A stretch of 64,000 nt of DNA from Clostridium sp. DSM 17811 (GCF_018861905.1 NZ_JAHLDU010000007.1:124001-188000), one strand, 5' to 3'; shown: positions 19,043 to 28,070, numbered from the stretch's first letter. Translations and numbers: made by a program. Notes: a model not told the origin generated them from the letters alone.

Positions 19043-19306
19043 ATGAAAGTTTTAGCATTACCTATAGAAATGGTTTCTTATACAGATAACAAAGGAAACA
19101 TAAAACCAGTAAGGTTTAGAATGCAAATAGGTGATGAGCCTATGCAAGTTATAAAAATAGATAAAGTTATAGTAAAGGATACTCAGAGATTTGCAGGTAA
19201 CATTATGACTGTTTATAAATGTCAAAGTTTGATTGGCAATTCTATAAAGTTATTTGAGATTAAATATGAGCTTGCAACATGTAGGTGGATATTATATAAA
19301 ATTTAA
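19043..19306 (+). CDS. small conserved partner of the Y-family polymerase
   Basis: An 87-residue protein (start MKVLALPIEMVSYTDNKG), predicted mostly beta, with no signal peptide or membrane segment. It lies 15 bases after the polymerase stop behind AAAGGAG, so both genes share the LexA-controlled transcript. Its function is unknown. It fills the place that YolD-like proteins take beside UvrX-type polymerases in bacilli, but I do not see YolD motifs. Confidence 0.75.
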   Translation: MKVLALPIEMVSYTDNKGNIKPVRFRMQIGDEPMQVIKIDKVIVKDTQRFAGNIMTVYKCQSLIGNSIKLFEIKYELATCRWILYKI

Positions 19307-19361
19307 AGTGGTAAAATATGTAACCAAAGTGTCTTATAAAAAGATACGGCAAAGAATGATG

Positions 19362-19400
19362 AAGATAAAAACAATAGTTAATTCTATTGCTTTTTATCTT
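19362..19400. terminator. convergent terminator
   Basis: AAGATAAAAACAATAG pairs with CTATTGCTTTTTATCTT between the polymerase operon and the convergent kinase gene; both strands have T-rich arms. Confidence 0.7.
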
Positions 19401-19437
19401 AGCTCTCATTCCTTCTAGTGAAAATTTTTAAAAACAA

Positions 19438-20835
19438 CTAAGAATATATATCTGAAAATTCAATTTTAATTTTCTCTATAGGATCATTTATATTATAATT
19501 TTTATTTCTGTGAGACATCTGAGATTCTATGAGCTTAATAGGTAATTTAATATTAAATTCACTTCCAACACCCATTTCACTTTTAACACTTATTTCTCCT
19601 CCATGCATTTCTACCAATGATTTTACTAATGATAATCCTATTCCATTGCCTTCCACAGTCCCCCTAAGAGAATCATCAACCTGGGTATATGTGTTGAAAA
19701 TTTCGTTTAACATGTCCTGTGGTATTCCAATTCCTGTATCCTTTATTTTTATAAGTATATAGTTTTCATTATCGTAAATATTTACATTTATTACACCTTC
19801 AGCTTCAGTAAATTTAATTGCATTTGATAATATGTTCAGCATTATTCTTTCAAATTTACATGAATCAAAAGATGTCATTTTTTCTTCTATATCCGTATCG
19901 AACACTATACTTATTTTCTTCGCTTTTGCATAAGTAACTACAGATAGGGTGATGTCTTCAATAGTTTTTACAATATTTCCATTTGCCAATTCTAATTTAA
20001 AAAAACCAAGTTCAATCTTATTCATATCTATAAGATTGTTAATAAGCTTTATCAATCTATAACAATTTTGCTTCATTACTTTTGAATATTTAGAAAACAT
20101 CTCATAATCAGGAGCTACGGACGTAGTATCATATTTACTATCTAGTAGTTGTAATGCACTGAAAATAATATTAAGGGGTGTTTTTAATTCATGCGACATA
20201 GAAGAAAACATTTCTGATTGATCCATATTGTATTTTCTAGATGCCTCTAATAATCTATTTTGATCTAAAATACTGTTTTTCATTTTTTTTGCATCTAATT
20301 TTAGATTTAATTTTTCATAGCCTATTTGCGAAATTGAATTGGCAATAATAAATACAGCGTCTACAGCCAATTTCAATTTTTGTTCTTCTATAACATTAAT
20401 TTCTCTAAGTGCCTCTAAAAATCCATTTTCACTAGTAGTTGGTTCTTTTATTGTATTTTTAAAATCTGAAACTGATGGCTTGTTTATTAAAAATTGCCCG
20501 CCCAATATAGTTCCTATATGCTCTCCATTTACTAAAATTGGAGCCGCAAAATCTATCAAACCAGCATGACACCTGCTGATGTATGGCTTACCTGATTTTG
20601 CAGCACCTTCTCCACATTTTCGATGAGATTCTGAACATTTATTATTCCCCAATACTGAATTTTGAATAAAATTTGTGCAAAAATTTGTATACCTACTAGG
20701 TTTTGTAACAGGATTACCATTTATATCTACAATAACACTTGCAATATCCATATTTTTTGAAAAGTTATCTTGAAGCTTCTGGAGTAATTCAATATCTAAA
20801 ATATCTGTGATTTCTAGTCGTGATTTATTTATCAT
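19438..20835 (-). CDS. PocR-domain sensor histidine kinase
   Basis: A 465-residue cytoplasmic kinase with no membrane segment. Residues about 12-175 form a PocR ligand-binding domain with its Cys motif (NKCSESHRKCGEGAAKSGKP...CHAGLIDFAAPI). A HisKA dimerisation domain follows with phospho-acceptor His in MSHELKTPLN (about 213), then an ATPase domain with N-box NILSNAIKFTE, G1 KDTGIGIP and G2 GNGIGLSLVKSL. PocR domains sense small hydrocarbon-type ligands in known regulators. No response regulator is adjacent, so it is an orphan. The ATG at 20835 has a nine-G tract in place of a normal ribosome binding site. Confidence 0.9.
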   Translation of the reverse strand: MINKSRLEITDILDIELLQKLQDNFSKNMDIASVIVDINGNPVTKPSRYTNFCTNFIQNSVLGNNKCSESHRKCGEGAAKSGKPYISRCHAGLIDFAAPILVNGEHIGTILGGQFLINKPSVSDFKNTIKEPTTSENGFLEALREINVIEEQKLKLAVDAVFIIANSISQIGYEKLNLKLDAKKMKNSILDQNRLLEASRKYNMDQSEMFSSMSHELKTPLNIIFSALQLLDSKYDTTSVAPDYEMFSKYSKVMKQNCYRLIKLINNLIDMNKIELGFFKLELANGNIVKTIEDITLSVVTYAKAKKISIVFDTDIEEKMTSFDSCKFERIMLNILSNAIKFTEAEGVINVNIYDNENYILIKIKDTGIGIPQDMLNEIFNTYTQVDDSLRGTVEGNGIGLSLVKSLVEMHGGEISVKSEMGVGSEFNIKLPIKLIESQMSHRNKNYNINDPIEKIKIEFSDIYS

Positions 20836-20838
20836 TTT

Positions 20839-20847
20839 CCCCCCCCC
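20839..20847 (-). repeat. G9 homopolymer in a ribosome binding site
   Basis: Nine consecutive G on the minus strand, three bases upstream of the kinase ATG. It is very unlike the A+T-rich surroundings and sits where length changes would alter ribosome binding. Confidence 0.9.
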
Positions 20848-21185
20848 TAAAACTTTTCGTATATTTTGTTATTATATAATTATTTTTTTGTTTAGCATAA
20901 TTTTCATTATTTCCTATATATTATAACATAATTGACAATAAAACAACAAAATTGCAAATTAAATACTTATAGATCTTTTTAGCCTCACACGATGTTATAA
21001 GCTATGGAAAACTTTTTAACAGACTGAATGAAATAAATATTGGTGATAAAATTAATCTTTCTATGTCGAATGGTAATTTCATATATGCCATCACAAATAA
21101 ACCCATATCATTAGATGTGGGTTTACTATATTTAGAATATATTAATCCTACTTATAATATAAAACAAAATTCGCAGCTTTTTGCT
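20848..21185. other. intergenic, weak terminator only
   Basis: About 340 bases between the kinase start and the penicillin-binding protein stop. The arms TAAACCCATAT(C) and GATGTGGGTTTA (21098-21126) form a hairpin that could end the minus-strand penicillin-binding protein transcript. The kinase promoter must lie near 20860-20940; no clear hexamers were found. Confidence 0.5.
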
Positions 21186-23000
21186 TTAGTTTTTCTTAGT
21201 AGCATTTTTGTTAACTGTACTATTAACGTTATCTGGAGATATACCCATTATTGTAAACAACTCAGAAAATATTTTTTTTGATGCTGGTACTGCTGTCTGG
21301 GCTGCATAATAGTTATCTGAGTTAGGTTCCTCTATAGTAACTATTAAGCTTACTTTTGGATTACTGGCAGGAGCAATGCCTGCAAATGATGATATGTATT
21401 TACCGGAGATATAGCCACCGCTGACGCTATCAACTTTATTAGCAGTTCCTGTCTTACCACCTATATGATAACCAGCCATATAGGTTCCAGCGGCAGTTCC
21501 TTTTTTAACGACAGTTTCCAAATATGTTCTTAATAAAGCCGATTTACTACTGCTCATTATAGTTCTTTTGTTAAAATTACTATATTTATTGTCCACAACT
21601 GTTTTACCGTTTATATTATGAGATATTTCTTTCATAACATGTGGCGTTATCAATGTACCTCCATTAGCAACTGCATTAAATGCTGCCATATACTGTATTT
21701 GTGTAACTGCAACACCTTGTCCATATGACATCGTAGCAAGATCAAGTGGTGTAATGCTTTTTAAATCTTTTATTAACCCAGTGCCTTCTCCAGGCAAGTC
21801 TATATTAGTTTTTTTACCAATTCCAGCGTCTTTTGCAAACTTATAAAGATTCTCTTTTCCAATCATTTGTCCAAGAGTTATAAACCCAACATTGTCGGAG
21901 TTTTTTAATATATCTGAAAAAGTTTCAACGCCATACTGTTCTTTATTATCGTTGTACAATGTTTTATTGCCAATCTTAATGCTGCCATTATTTGTGAAAA
22001 GATATTTATCAGTCACAGAATTATATTGGAGTCCAGCAGCAGCCATTATGACCTTGAAGATTGATCCTGGCTCAAATACATCGCTTACAGCTGTATTCCT
22101 CCATGTAGCCTCTGATTGACTGCTTGTATTACCCTTTGCATAAGGTTCATTTAAATTATAACCAGGCGAATTTGCCATTGCTAAAACCTCACCATTATTG
22201 GGATTCATAATTGTTATACTTACAGATTTCGCACCATTTTCTTCTAAAGTTTCCTTAGCAACTCTTTCAGCTAACTCTTGAATTTGTTCATCTATAGTTA
22301 ATGTCAAATTTTTTCCATTTATAGGATTAACCGTAACAGCTTCGGTATAAGGTAATTCGTTACTAAATCTGTCCAGCTGAACCACTTTCACGCCAGGGGT
22401 ACCTGCTAAATAATTGTTATAGCTCAGCTCTACCCCATTAACCCCAGAACCATTTAAATTAATATGTCCTAGTACCTGAGAGAGAAAAGTATCGTTTGGA
22501 TATATTCTTTTAACATCACTTGAAATTATTATTCCTTTGTATTTCAAATTATTAATAGAATCTACTACCTCTTGCTCAACCTGTCTTTTAAGCGATACGA
22601 ATTGAAGTAATTTGCCTTCACTATTCTGGGTATTTAATATTTTTTCAACATCGCTGCTTTTAACATTAAGAATCTTTGCCAATTTTTCAGAGGCTTGTCC
22701 TTCGGGTATTTTATTATCAACTAAATACTTATTTAATACAGTTAAATCAGCATCTATCCTATAGACATTAATGCTTAATGCCAATTGCAGGCCATTTCTG
22801 TCTAGAATTTCTCCTCTATAAGGAGCTATTGTTATACTTTTAGTTTGCTGTTGTACTGCTAGCGTTCTGTAATTAGAACCATGAATGCTCATTACATAAA
22901 ATAATCTGCCCACTAAAGCACTAAATAATAAAGAAAATGCTATACCTATACTAAAAATTCTTTTACATCGAGGCTTTTTTCTTTTCAATTTGTTCACCAA
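21186..23000 (-). CDS. class B penicillin-binding protein (SpoVD/FtsI type)
   Basis: A 604-residue transpeptidase cross-linking peptidoglycan. A basic N-terminus and one membrane anchor (about residues 15-37) are followed by the dimerisation domain with RGEILDRNGLQLA. The transpeptidase domain has the SxxK active site EPGSIFK (about 312), SDN (about 368) and KTG in GGKTGTANK (about 518). No PASTA domains follow, which distinguishes it from many SpoVD proteins. It is monocistronic. It could serve septation, elongation or spore cortex synthesis; SpoVD/FtsI-like is as far as the sequence goes. Confidence 0.9.
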   Translation of the reverse strand: MVNKLKRKKPRCKRIFSIGIAFSLLFSALVGRLFYVMSIHGSNYRTLAVQQQTKSITIAPYRGEILDRNGLQLALSINVYRIDADLTVLNKYLVDNKIPEGQASEKLAKILNVKSSDVEKILNTQNSEGKLLQFVSLKRQVEQEVVDSINNLKYKGIIISSDVKRIYPNDTFLSQVLGHINLNGSGVNGVELSYNNYLAGTPGVKVVQLDRFSNELPYTEAVTVNPINGKNLTLTIDEQIQELAERVAKETLEENGAKSVSITIMNPNNGEVLAMANSPGYNLNEPYAKGNTSSQSEATWRNTAVSDVFEPGSIFKVIMAAAGLQYNSVTDKYLFTNNGSIKIGNKTLYNDNKEQYGVETFSDILKNSDNVGFITLGQMIGKENLYKFAKDAGIGKKTNIDLPGEGTGLIKDLKSITPLDLATMSYGQGVAVTQIQYMAAFNAVANGGTLITPHVMKEISHNINGKTVVDNKYSNFNKRTIMSSSKSALLRTYLETVVKKGTAAGTYMAGYHIGGKTGTANKVDSVSGGYISGKYISSFAGIAPASNPKVSLIVTIEEPNSDNYYAAQTAVPASKKIFSELFTIMGISPDNVNSTVNKNATKKN

Positions 23001-23339
23001 CCTGCCTTATATTTTAGTTTAAAAATATGTATATTAAATCATTTTTCATTAATATATACTATATTATACTACATTACACACAAAAATAACTACAATTGAG
23101 ATGCTAGAAACAGAAAATTGTTCTATTAAAGGAATGATGGCTAATCTCACCTTTAAAATGGATAGAAATAAGAAGGGTAAGCCGTGGCTAAATATTTTAT
23201 TAGGATAAAACAGTGATTTTTACTTATTAAAATTATTTAGGGTAAATATTTAATATCTGATATGTTATAATAAGGTATAGCATGTTGAAGAGAGATAGAT
23301 GATTTTAAATTGTATAAAGAAAATTAGGAGGAGATAATA
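23001..23339. other. divergent intergenic region upstream of luxS
   Basis: This holds the divergent promoters of the penicillin-binding protein and luxS genes. TATAAT at 23266-23271 is the likely luxS -10. A 36-codon frame at 23100-23210 (MLETENCSIKGMM...PWLNILLG) has no ribosome binding site and is probably chance or a fragment. Confidence 0.45.
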
Positions 23340-23807
23340 ATGGAAGTAATATCAAGTTTTCAAGTTAATCATATTAAATTATTAAGAGGTTTTTATGAAT
23401 CAAGGATAGATGGAGACATCATTACTTATGATCTTAGGATGAAAGAACCTAATAGAGAACAAGTTATGTCAACAGGTGCTTGTCATACTATTGAACATAT
23501 AGGTGCCACATATTTAAGGAATAAAGATATAGCTAAAGATGTTATCTACTTTGGACCTATGGGTTGTAGAACAGGTTTCTATATGATCATGAGGAATATA
23601 GATAAGACAAAGGGTATTGAAGTAGTAAAAGATATGATGAAATTTATACTAGCGTTTGAAGGAGAGATACCGGGAGCACAACCAGACCAGTGTGGTAATT
23701 ATTCAGATATGGATCTAATAGGAGCAAAGAAAGATGTACAAGAATATCTTGATACTCTTCTTAATGCAACTTCTTTAAATGTAACTTATCCAGAAATAAA
23801 ATCTTAA
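23340..23807 (+). CDS. luxS: S-ribosylhomocysteine lyase LuxS
   Basis: A 155-residue metalloenzyme that cleaves S-ribosylhomocysteine to homocysteine and the AI-2 precursor. The metal ligands HTIEH (about 53-57) and the Cys in QPDQCGNY (about 121) are present, along with the catalytic Cys in PMGCRTGFY. Length is typical. AGGAGG precedes the ATG. No pfs or methionine-recycling gene is adjacent, and a terminator follows, so it is expressed alone. Confidence 0.97.
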   Translation: MEVISSFQVNHIKLLRGFYESRIDGDIITYDLRMKEPNREQVMSTGACHTIEHIGATYLRNKDIAKDVIYFGPMGCRTGFYMIMRNIDKTKGIEVVKDMMKFILAFEGEIPGAQPDQCGNYSDMDLIGAKKDVQEYLDTLLNATSLNVTYPEIKS

Positions 23808-23863
23808 GATCTTAACGTTACTTATGTATATAGACAGTGCTAAAAATTTAATAGAATATCTAA

Positions 23864-23911
23864 ATAAGAAAGATATACAAATTATATTGTGTATCTTTCT
23901 TATATTTTATA
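23864..23911 (+). terminator. terminator after luxS
   Basis: AAGAAAGATATACAA pairs with TTGTGTATCTTTCTT and is followed by ATATTTTAT. Confidence 0.8.
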
Positions 23912-23963
23912 ATGTAGTATATACATTATTTTAAATACATTACAATAAAGGGGGAGATCTTAT

Positions 23964-25037
23964 ATGAGTTTTCAATTACCAGAGTTCGTGCCGCCAGATT
24001 TCTCTCAGAGTGTTTTTGAGAACGCACCAGATGTTAAAGTAGGGGAGGTTAAGAAAGATGGAGTTGCACCTAGGGGCTTCTTAATAACTTCTATATTTCC
24101 TGAATATTTTAAAATTAAAGGACAATGGGTGCTACCAAATCAAACATCTATAGAATGTACTGCAGTTGTTCGTGGTAACAACACAGTAGAAATTGTGGAA
24201 TTTAGAAATCTTAAAACTTATGACAAAGTTGTTTTAGGGAAAGCTAAAGATGGAAGTGAAGGTGTATATAAGCATACTAGTGGATTTGATAATTTACAAA
24301 GTATTGGAACAGGGAGATCTGTTGAATCTTCATTTTCAAGGGATTATAAAGAATTATATGAATTACTAGAATATGAAAAACAAAATAATGGATATATAGT
24401 TTGGGTTCTAGGCCCAGCTGTAGTTTTTGATTATGATACTAGAGCCGCTTTATCTGTACTTTGCGCCAATGGGTATGTTGATTCTCTTATGGCTGGGAAT
24501 GCCATGGCAACTCATGATCTAGAGGGAGGGTTACTAGGGACAGCCCTCGGTCAAAATATATATACTCAAGAATCTGCTCCAATGGGTCATTATAATCATT
24601 TAGATCTAATAAATGAGGCTAGACGCGCAGGCTCGGTAGAAGCATTACTTGATGAAGGAAATATAAAAGATGGATTTATGAAAACCGCGATAGAGAAGAA
24701 AATACCTATAGTCCTTGCTGGGTCTATAAGGGATGACGGGCCACTTCCTCAGGTTTATCATGATGTATCTTGCGGACTTGATGCTATGAAAGAAGAAACA
24801 GATAAAGCAACAGTAATAATTTGTCTTGCTACTGTTCTTCATTCAGTTGCAACTGCAAATTTGACTTCATCTTATAGAGTTTGCGATGGAAAAGTAAGAC
24901 CAATATATTTTTACTGCGTAGACATTTCTGAATATGCTGTTAATCAAGTATCAGTTGCCAGAGAATACATAGGTATTAAAACGATAGTTACTAATGTTCA
25001 AGATTTTGTAGTTAAAGTTCAAAAAAACTTATGTTAA
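23964..25037 (+). CDS. archaeal-type ornithine cyclodeaminase-like protein (TIGR00300-like), copy 1
   Basis: A 357-residue protein. The N-terminal beta region (DGVAPRGFLITSIFPEYFKI) is followed by a Rossmann-type C-terminal domain: VWVLGPAVVFDYDTRAA, NGYVDSLMAGNAMATHDLE, HYNHLDLINEARRAGSVEAL and VLAGSIRDDGPLPQVYHDV. This order and these motifs recall TIGR00300 / LOR-SDH proteins, including methanococcal ornithine cyclodeaminase (ornithine to proline and ammonia) and the C-terminal domain of cyanobacterial AgrE/ArgZ. The guanidine-modifying dihydrolase domain of AgrE is absent. A GGGGGAG ribosome binding site precedes the ATG. A paralogue follows 46 bases downstream. The assignment is by remembered motifs; substrate is unproven. 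Confidence 0.65.
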   Translation: MSFQLPEFVPPDFSQSVFENAPDVKVGEVKKDGVAPRGFLITSIFPEYFKIKGQWVLPNQTSIECTAVVRGNNTVEIVEFRNLKTYDKVVLGKAKDGSEGVYKHTSGFDNLQSIGTGRSVESSFSRDYKELYELLEYEKQNNGYIVWVLGPAVVFDYDTRAALSVLCANGYVDSLMAGNAMATHDLEGGLLGTALGQNIYTQESAPMGHYNHLDLINEARRAGSVEALLDEGNIKDGFMKTAIEKKIPIVLAGSIRDDGPLPQVYHDVSCGLDAMKEETDKATVIICLATVLHSVATANLTSSYRVCDGKVRPIYFYCVDISEYAVNQVSVAREYIGIKTIVTNVQDFVVKVQKNLC

Positions 25038-25083
25038 TATTGCACTAAAATAAATTATCATATCAATTAGGGGGACAATTTAA

Positions 25084-26169
25084 ATGACTTTTGAGCTACC
25101 AAAGTTTACACCACCAGATTTCGGACATGAATTTTTTATTAAATCTCCGAACTGCAAAATCAAAAAAGTAATTAAAGAAGGGGTTGCTCATAGTGGTTAT
25201 CATGCATTATCAATATATCCTGAGTATTTTAAAATAAAAGGTAATTGGATACTCGCGAGTGGAAGCCGTATGGATAGCGTTGCAATTGTTACTCCGAGTG
25301 GTGGCATAGATATTGTAGAATTTAGAAATTTAAAAATTGGAGATAATGTTGTCGTAGGAAGATCTGAAGATGGAAGTGAAGGTATATATATGTATACTAA
25401 TGGTTTTATTACTCAGAAGGGAGAGGCTGATACCTTTGCATTTAGAACCGGGAGATCAAGAGAAACAGCCTTTTCTAAAGATTACGATGAATTATATAAA
25501 ATTATGCAATATGAAAAGGACCACGAGGGAAAAATAGTTTGGGTCCTAGGACCTTCAATTGCATTAGATTATGAATCAAGAGCTGCTTTTACTTCAATTG
25601 TTGAAAATGGTTATGCTCAAGCTGTTTTATCTGGAAATAACTTTGCTACCTATGATTTAGAAAAGGCAATGTTCAAAACAGTTTCAGGTCAGGAAACCTT
25701 TGAGTCACGTGAAACTGCTCATTATAACTATATTGCAACTATAAATGAAGCTAGAAGAATAGGTTCGCTTAAAGGATTGATAAATTCAGGGTTAGTTAAA
25801 GACGGTATATTAAAAGCTTGCCAGGAAAATGATGTTCCTGTAGTACTTGCTAGTAGTATAAGAGATAGGTATACATTACCAGATGTTTATGATAATGTGT
25901 ATGAGTCTCAAGATGCTATGAGAAAACATACTAGAAATGCAACTATGCTCATATGTTTATCATCAGTACTCCACACGATAGCAGCAGGAAATATGACTCC
26001 ATCATATACTGTAAAAGATGGGGTTGTTAGACCGGTATATATATATTCTATTGATATACAAGAGTTCTCTGTTAACAAATTATCTGACAGAGGAACATTA
26101 GAAGTTAAAACATTGGTTACAAATGTCCAAGATTTTATAACAAATGTAGCGGAAGGATTAATAAAATAA
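25084..26169 (+). CDS. archaeal-type ornithine cyclodeaminase-like protein (TIGR00300-like), copy 2
   Basis: A 361-residue paralogue of the preceding protein, roughly half identical by eye and with the same motif order: EGVAHSGYHALSIYPEYFKI, VWVLGPSIALDYESRAA, NGYAQAVLSGNNFATYDLE, HYNYIATINEARRIGSL and VLASSIRDRYTLPDVYDNV. Several otherwise shared residues differ: HNHL becomes YNYI, GNAMATHD becomes GNNFATYD, and RDDGPLP becomes RDRYTLP. Copy 2 may therefore have a changed substrate or be a partner subunit rather than a duplicate. It is co-transcribed with copy 1 and ends at a terminator. Confidence 0.62.
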   Translation: MTFELPKFTPPDFGHEFFIKSPNCKIKKVIKEGVAHSGYHALSIYPEYFKIKGNWILASGSRMDSVAIVTPSGGIDIVEFRNLKIGDNVVVGRSEDGSEGIYMYTNGFITQKGEADTFAFRTGRSRETAFSKDYDELYKIMQYEKDHEGKIVWVLGPSIALDYESRAAFTSIVENGYAQAVLSGNNFATYDLEKAMFKTVSGQETFESRETAHYNYIATINEARRIGSLKGLINSGLVKDGILKACQENDVPVVLASSIRDRYTLPDVYDNVYESQDAMRKHTRNATMLICLSSVLHTIAAGNMTPSYTVKDGVVRPVYIYSIDIQEFSVNKLSDRGTLEVKTLVTNVQDFITNVAEGLIK

Positions 26170-26226
26170 TATTTACAATTATGTTTGTTTAAATGATAGA
26201 TATTAGAAGTATATATATTTCTATAT

Positions 26227-26258
26227 AAAAAGGAAGCTTTTGTAAGCTTCCTTTTTCA
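26227..26258. terminator. bidirectional terminator
   Basis: AAAAAGGAAGCTT, loop TTGT, AAGCTTCCTTTTT serves the cyclodeaminase-like pair and the convergent Rrf2 gene. Confidence 0.85.
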
Positions 26259-26690
26259 TTATTTATTAATCTTTTCATTGAAATCCGAAACAACATCAAG
26301 CATGGTAACATTTTTTAGAACATTTTCCATTGATTCTTGTGCACTAAACAATGTTACTTCAATAACAGATTGAATGTTTGCACCTATGGGACAATTTATA
26401 TTTGAATTTTGATGAACTTGAAATAAACCACCAGTGTCCACTACATCTACCGCTTTGTATACTTCTAATAAATTTATATCTTCAATATGCTTAGTAAGAT
26501 ATGAACCTCCTGTTCCACGTTTCATATCAACAAGTCCTGCACCTTTAAGCATTCCAAGTATTCTTCTAATTACTACTGCGTTAGTATTCACACTGCCTGC
26601 AATCATATCTGAAGTTGGCAATGGATTTGGATAAATGGATAGAAGAGATAGTATGTGGACTGCTACAGTGAATCGACTACTTATTTTCAT
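26259..26690 (-). CDS. Rrf2-family regulator (YwnA-like)
   Basis: A 143-residue winged-helix repressor. The HTH with AGSVNTNAVVIRRILGMLKGAGLV and the wing RGTGGSYLTK are typical of Rrf2 proteins. It has one Cys (INCPIG), so the three-Cys iron-sulfur site of IscR/NsrR is missing, as in YwnA-type members. The ATG at 26690 follows AAGGAG by 7 bases. It is the third gene of a minus-strand operon behind an NAD(P)H-binding protein (YwnB-like) and a DsbA-like protein, and it probably controls that operon through the dyads upstream. Confidence 0.85.
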   Translation of the reverse strand: MKISSRFTVAVHILSLLSIYPNPLPTSDMIAGSVNTNAVVIRRILGMLKGAGLVDMKRGTGGSYLTKHIEDINLLEVYKAVDVVDTGGLFQVHQNSNINCPIGANIQSVIEVTLFSAQESMENVLKNVTMLDVVSDFNEKINK

Positions 26691-26757
26691 AATCAAACTC
26701 CTTTTTAGCTAAATACAGCTTTTAAATATTATTACATAAATTTATTTCTTCAATAAT

Positions 26758-27384
26758 TTATTTCCTTAATAGAATTTTATCAAGTTCTTCAAAACTGCTA
26801 TAGCCTTGAGCGATGATTGTCCTTTTGTTTCCTTTTTCAAGAATAACTGTTGGAAAACTCTGTACCCCTAATTTTTGACCTTTTTTAAAGCAGTCAAAAG
26901 TTTCTTCACTCAATTCTTGTGAAAGAAATATTTCTTCAAAGTCTCTTTTAGAAATACCAAAACTTTCGGCGATTTTAGTATAAACAGTAATATCATTCAT
27001 ATCTTGACCGTTTACGAAAAATGCTTCTTGAATTTTTTTTAGAAAATCAAAGGACATATCTCTATTTAATTTTTGAAAGAGAACCATTGCCTTTGCACCT
27101 GGCAAGCTATCTAGAACTCTATTACCGCCACCTAATACATTTTTATTAAAGGCTTCACCGAAGTGAACACCAGTTAAGGCCTCTACTCTAACGTTGTTGA
27201 TTTTTATATATTCACCTAAAGAAGTATCCATTTTTTTTACTTCATCACCTACCCACATACCTCCAGGTATTATTTCAAAGTCATATTTATCCTTATGTTT
27301 TTCATGGATTTTAGTAATAACATCACTAAAACCATAACACCATCCACACATTGTATCCATAACATAATATATTTTATTTTTCAT
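26758..27384 (-). CDS. DsbA-family thioredoxin-fold protein
   Basis: A 208-residue cytoplasmic protein without a signal peptide. The active site is MDTMCGWCYGFSD (CGWC near residue 13-16) in a thioredoxin fold with a helical insert, ending in the cis-Pro loop GVQSFPTVIL. This is the DsbA/FrnE-like branch linked to cytoplasmic disulfide or electrophile chemistry. It lies between the NAD(P)H-binding protein (20-base gap) and the Rrf2 regulator (67-base gap), suggesting a redox- or electrophile-stress operon. Confidence 0.85.
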   Translation of the reverse strand: MKNKIYYVMDTMCGWCYGFSDVITKIHEKHKDKYDFEIIPGGMWVGDEVKKMDTSLGEYIKINNVRVEALTGVHFGEAFNKNVLGGGNRVLDSLPGAKAMVLFQKLNRDMSFDFLKKIQEAFFVNGQDMNDITVYTKIAESFGISKRDFEEIFLSQELSEETFDCFKKGQKLGVQSFPTVILEKGNKRTIIAQGYSSFEELDKILLRK

Positions 27385-27404
27385 GTCTTTTACCTCCTAA
27401 AATA

Positions 27405-28040
27405 TTAGTATCCGATAGTAAATCTTTCACGAGAGAATTCTGGATTTTCAACTTCGTTAAGAAGAGCCAGCGCATAGTCCTCAAATGAAATTTTGCTTTC
27501 TCCTTGCTCATCTACAATTAAATTATCTTTGCCAATGTTATATTTCCTAGTTCGGATTCCGGCTTCAAATAGTGCTGCTGGGCTTAAAACTGTCCAGTCA
27601 AGTTCATTTTCATTTTTATAAAGTTCTAAGGCACCGCTGTGTGCTAAGCCGATTGGTTTCCAGTCAGTAGGAAAGCTTTCTGAATCAACCAATTTTAAGC
27701 CAGGAGCAACATATAAACTTCCTGCTCCACCGATAGCGATAAGTCGAGGTACCAAAGCTTTTTTCGTTGCATTTATTAGATTTTTTGTAACAACTAGTAA
27801 ACTACCTTCGTCGCCTGGCTTAGGTCCAAAGGCACTAATAACAAGGTCATTTCCTTTTATCGCATTTACTAAGCTTTTTTCATCAAACGCATCTGCCTGA
27901 ATTATTTTTAAATTGTCATGCTCATTTATATATTTTGATTGATTATGGACAATTGCTGTAACCTCATAATTTCTTGATATAGCTTCATTCAATATCACCT
28001 TACCTACATTGCCATTTGAACCTATAATTACTATTTTCAT
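27405..28040 (-). CDS. NAD(P)H-binding protein (YwnB/NmrA-like)
   Basis: A 211-residue atypical short-chain dehydrogenase. The Rossmann motif IGSNGNVGKVI lies at the N-terminus, followed by IQADAFDEKSLVNAIKG, GNDLVISAFGP, IAIGGAGSLYV and the late DWTVLSPAALFE motif. The start MKIVIIGS at 28040 follows GGAGG by 9 bases; a longer frame upstream runs through the promoter and is rejected. It is the first gene of the operon with DsbA-like and Rrf2 genes, behind a consensus promoter. Its substrate is unknown. Confidence 0.85.
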   Translation of the reverse strand: MKIVIIGSNGNVGKVILNEAISRNYEVTAIVHNQSKYINEHDNLKIIQADAFDEKSLVNAIKGNDLVISAFGPKPGDEGSLLVVTKNLINATKKALVPRLIAIGGAGSLYVAPGLKLVDSESFPTDWKPIGLAHSGALELYKNENELDWTVLSPAALFEAGIRTRKYNIGKDNLIVDEQGESKISFEDYALALLNEVENPEFSRERFTIGY

Positions 28041-28070
28041 ATATATCATCCTCCAATTTATAATTTTAAA

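Noticed and set aside
23100-23210. A 36-codon frame between the penicillin-binding protein and luxS
   Set aside because: There is no ribosome binding site, no promoter and no recognisable family; left as intergenic.
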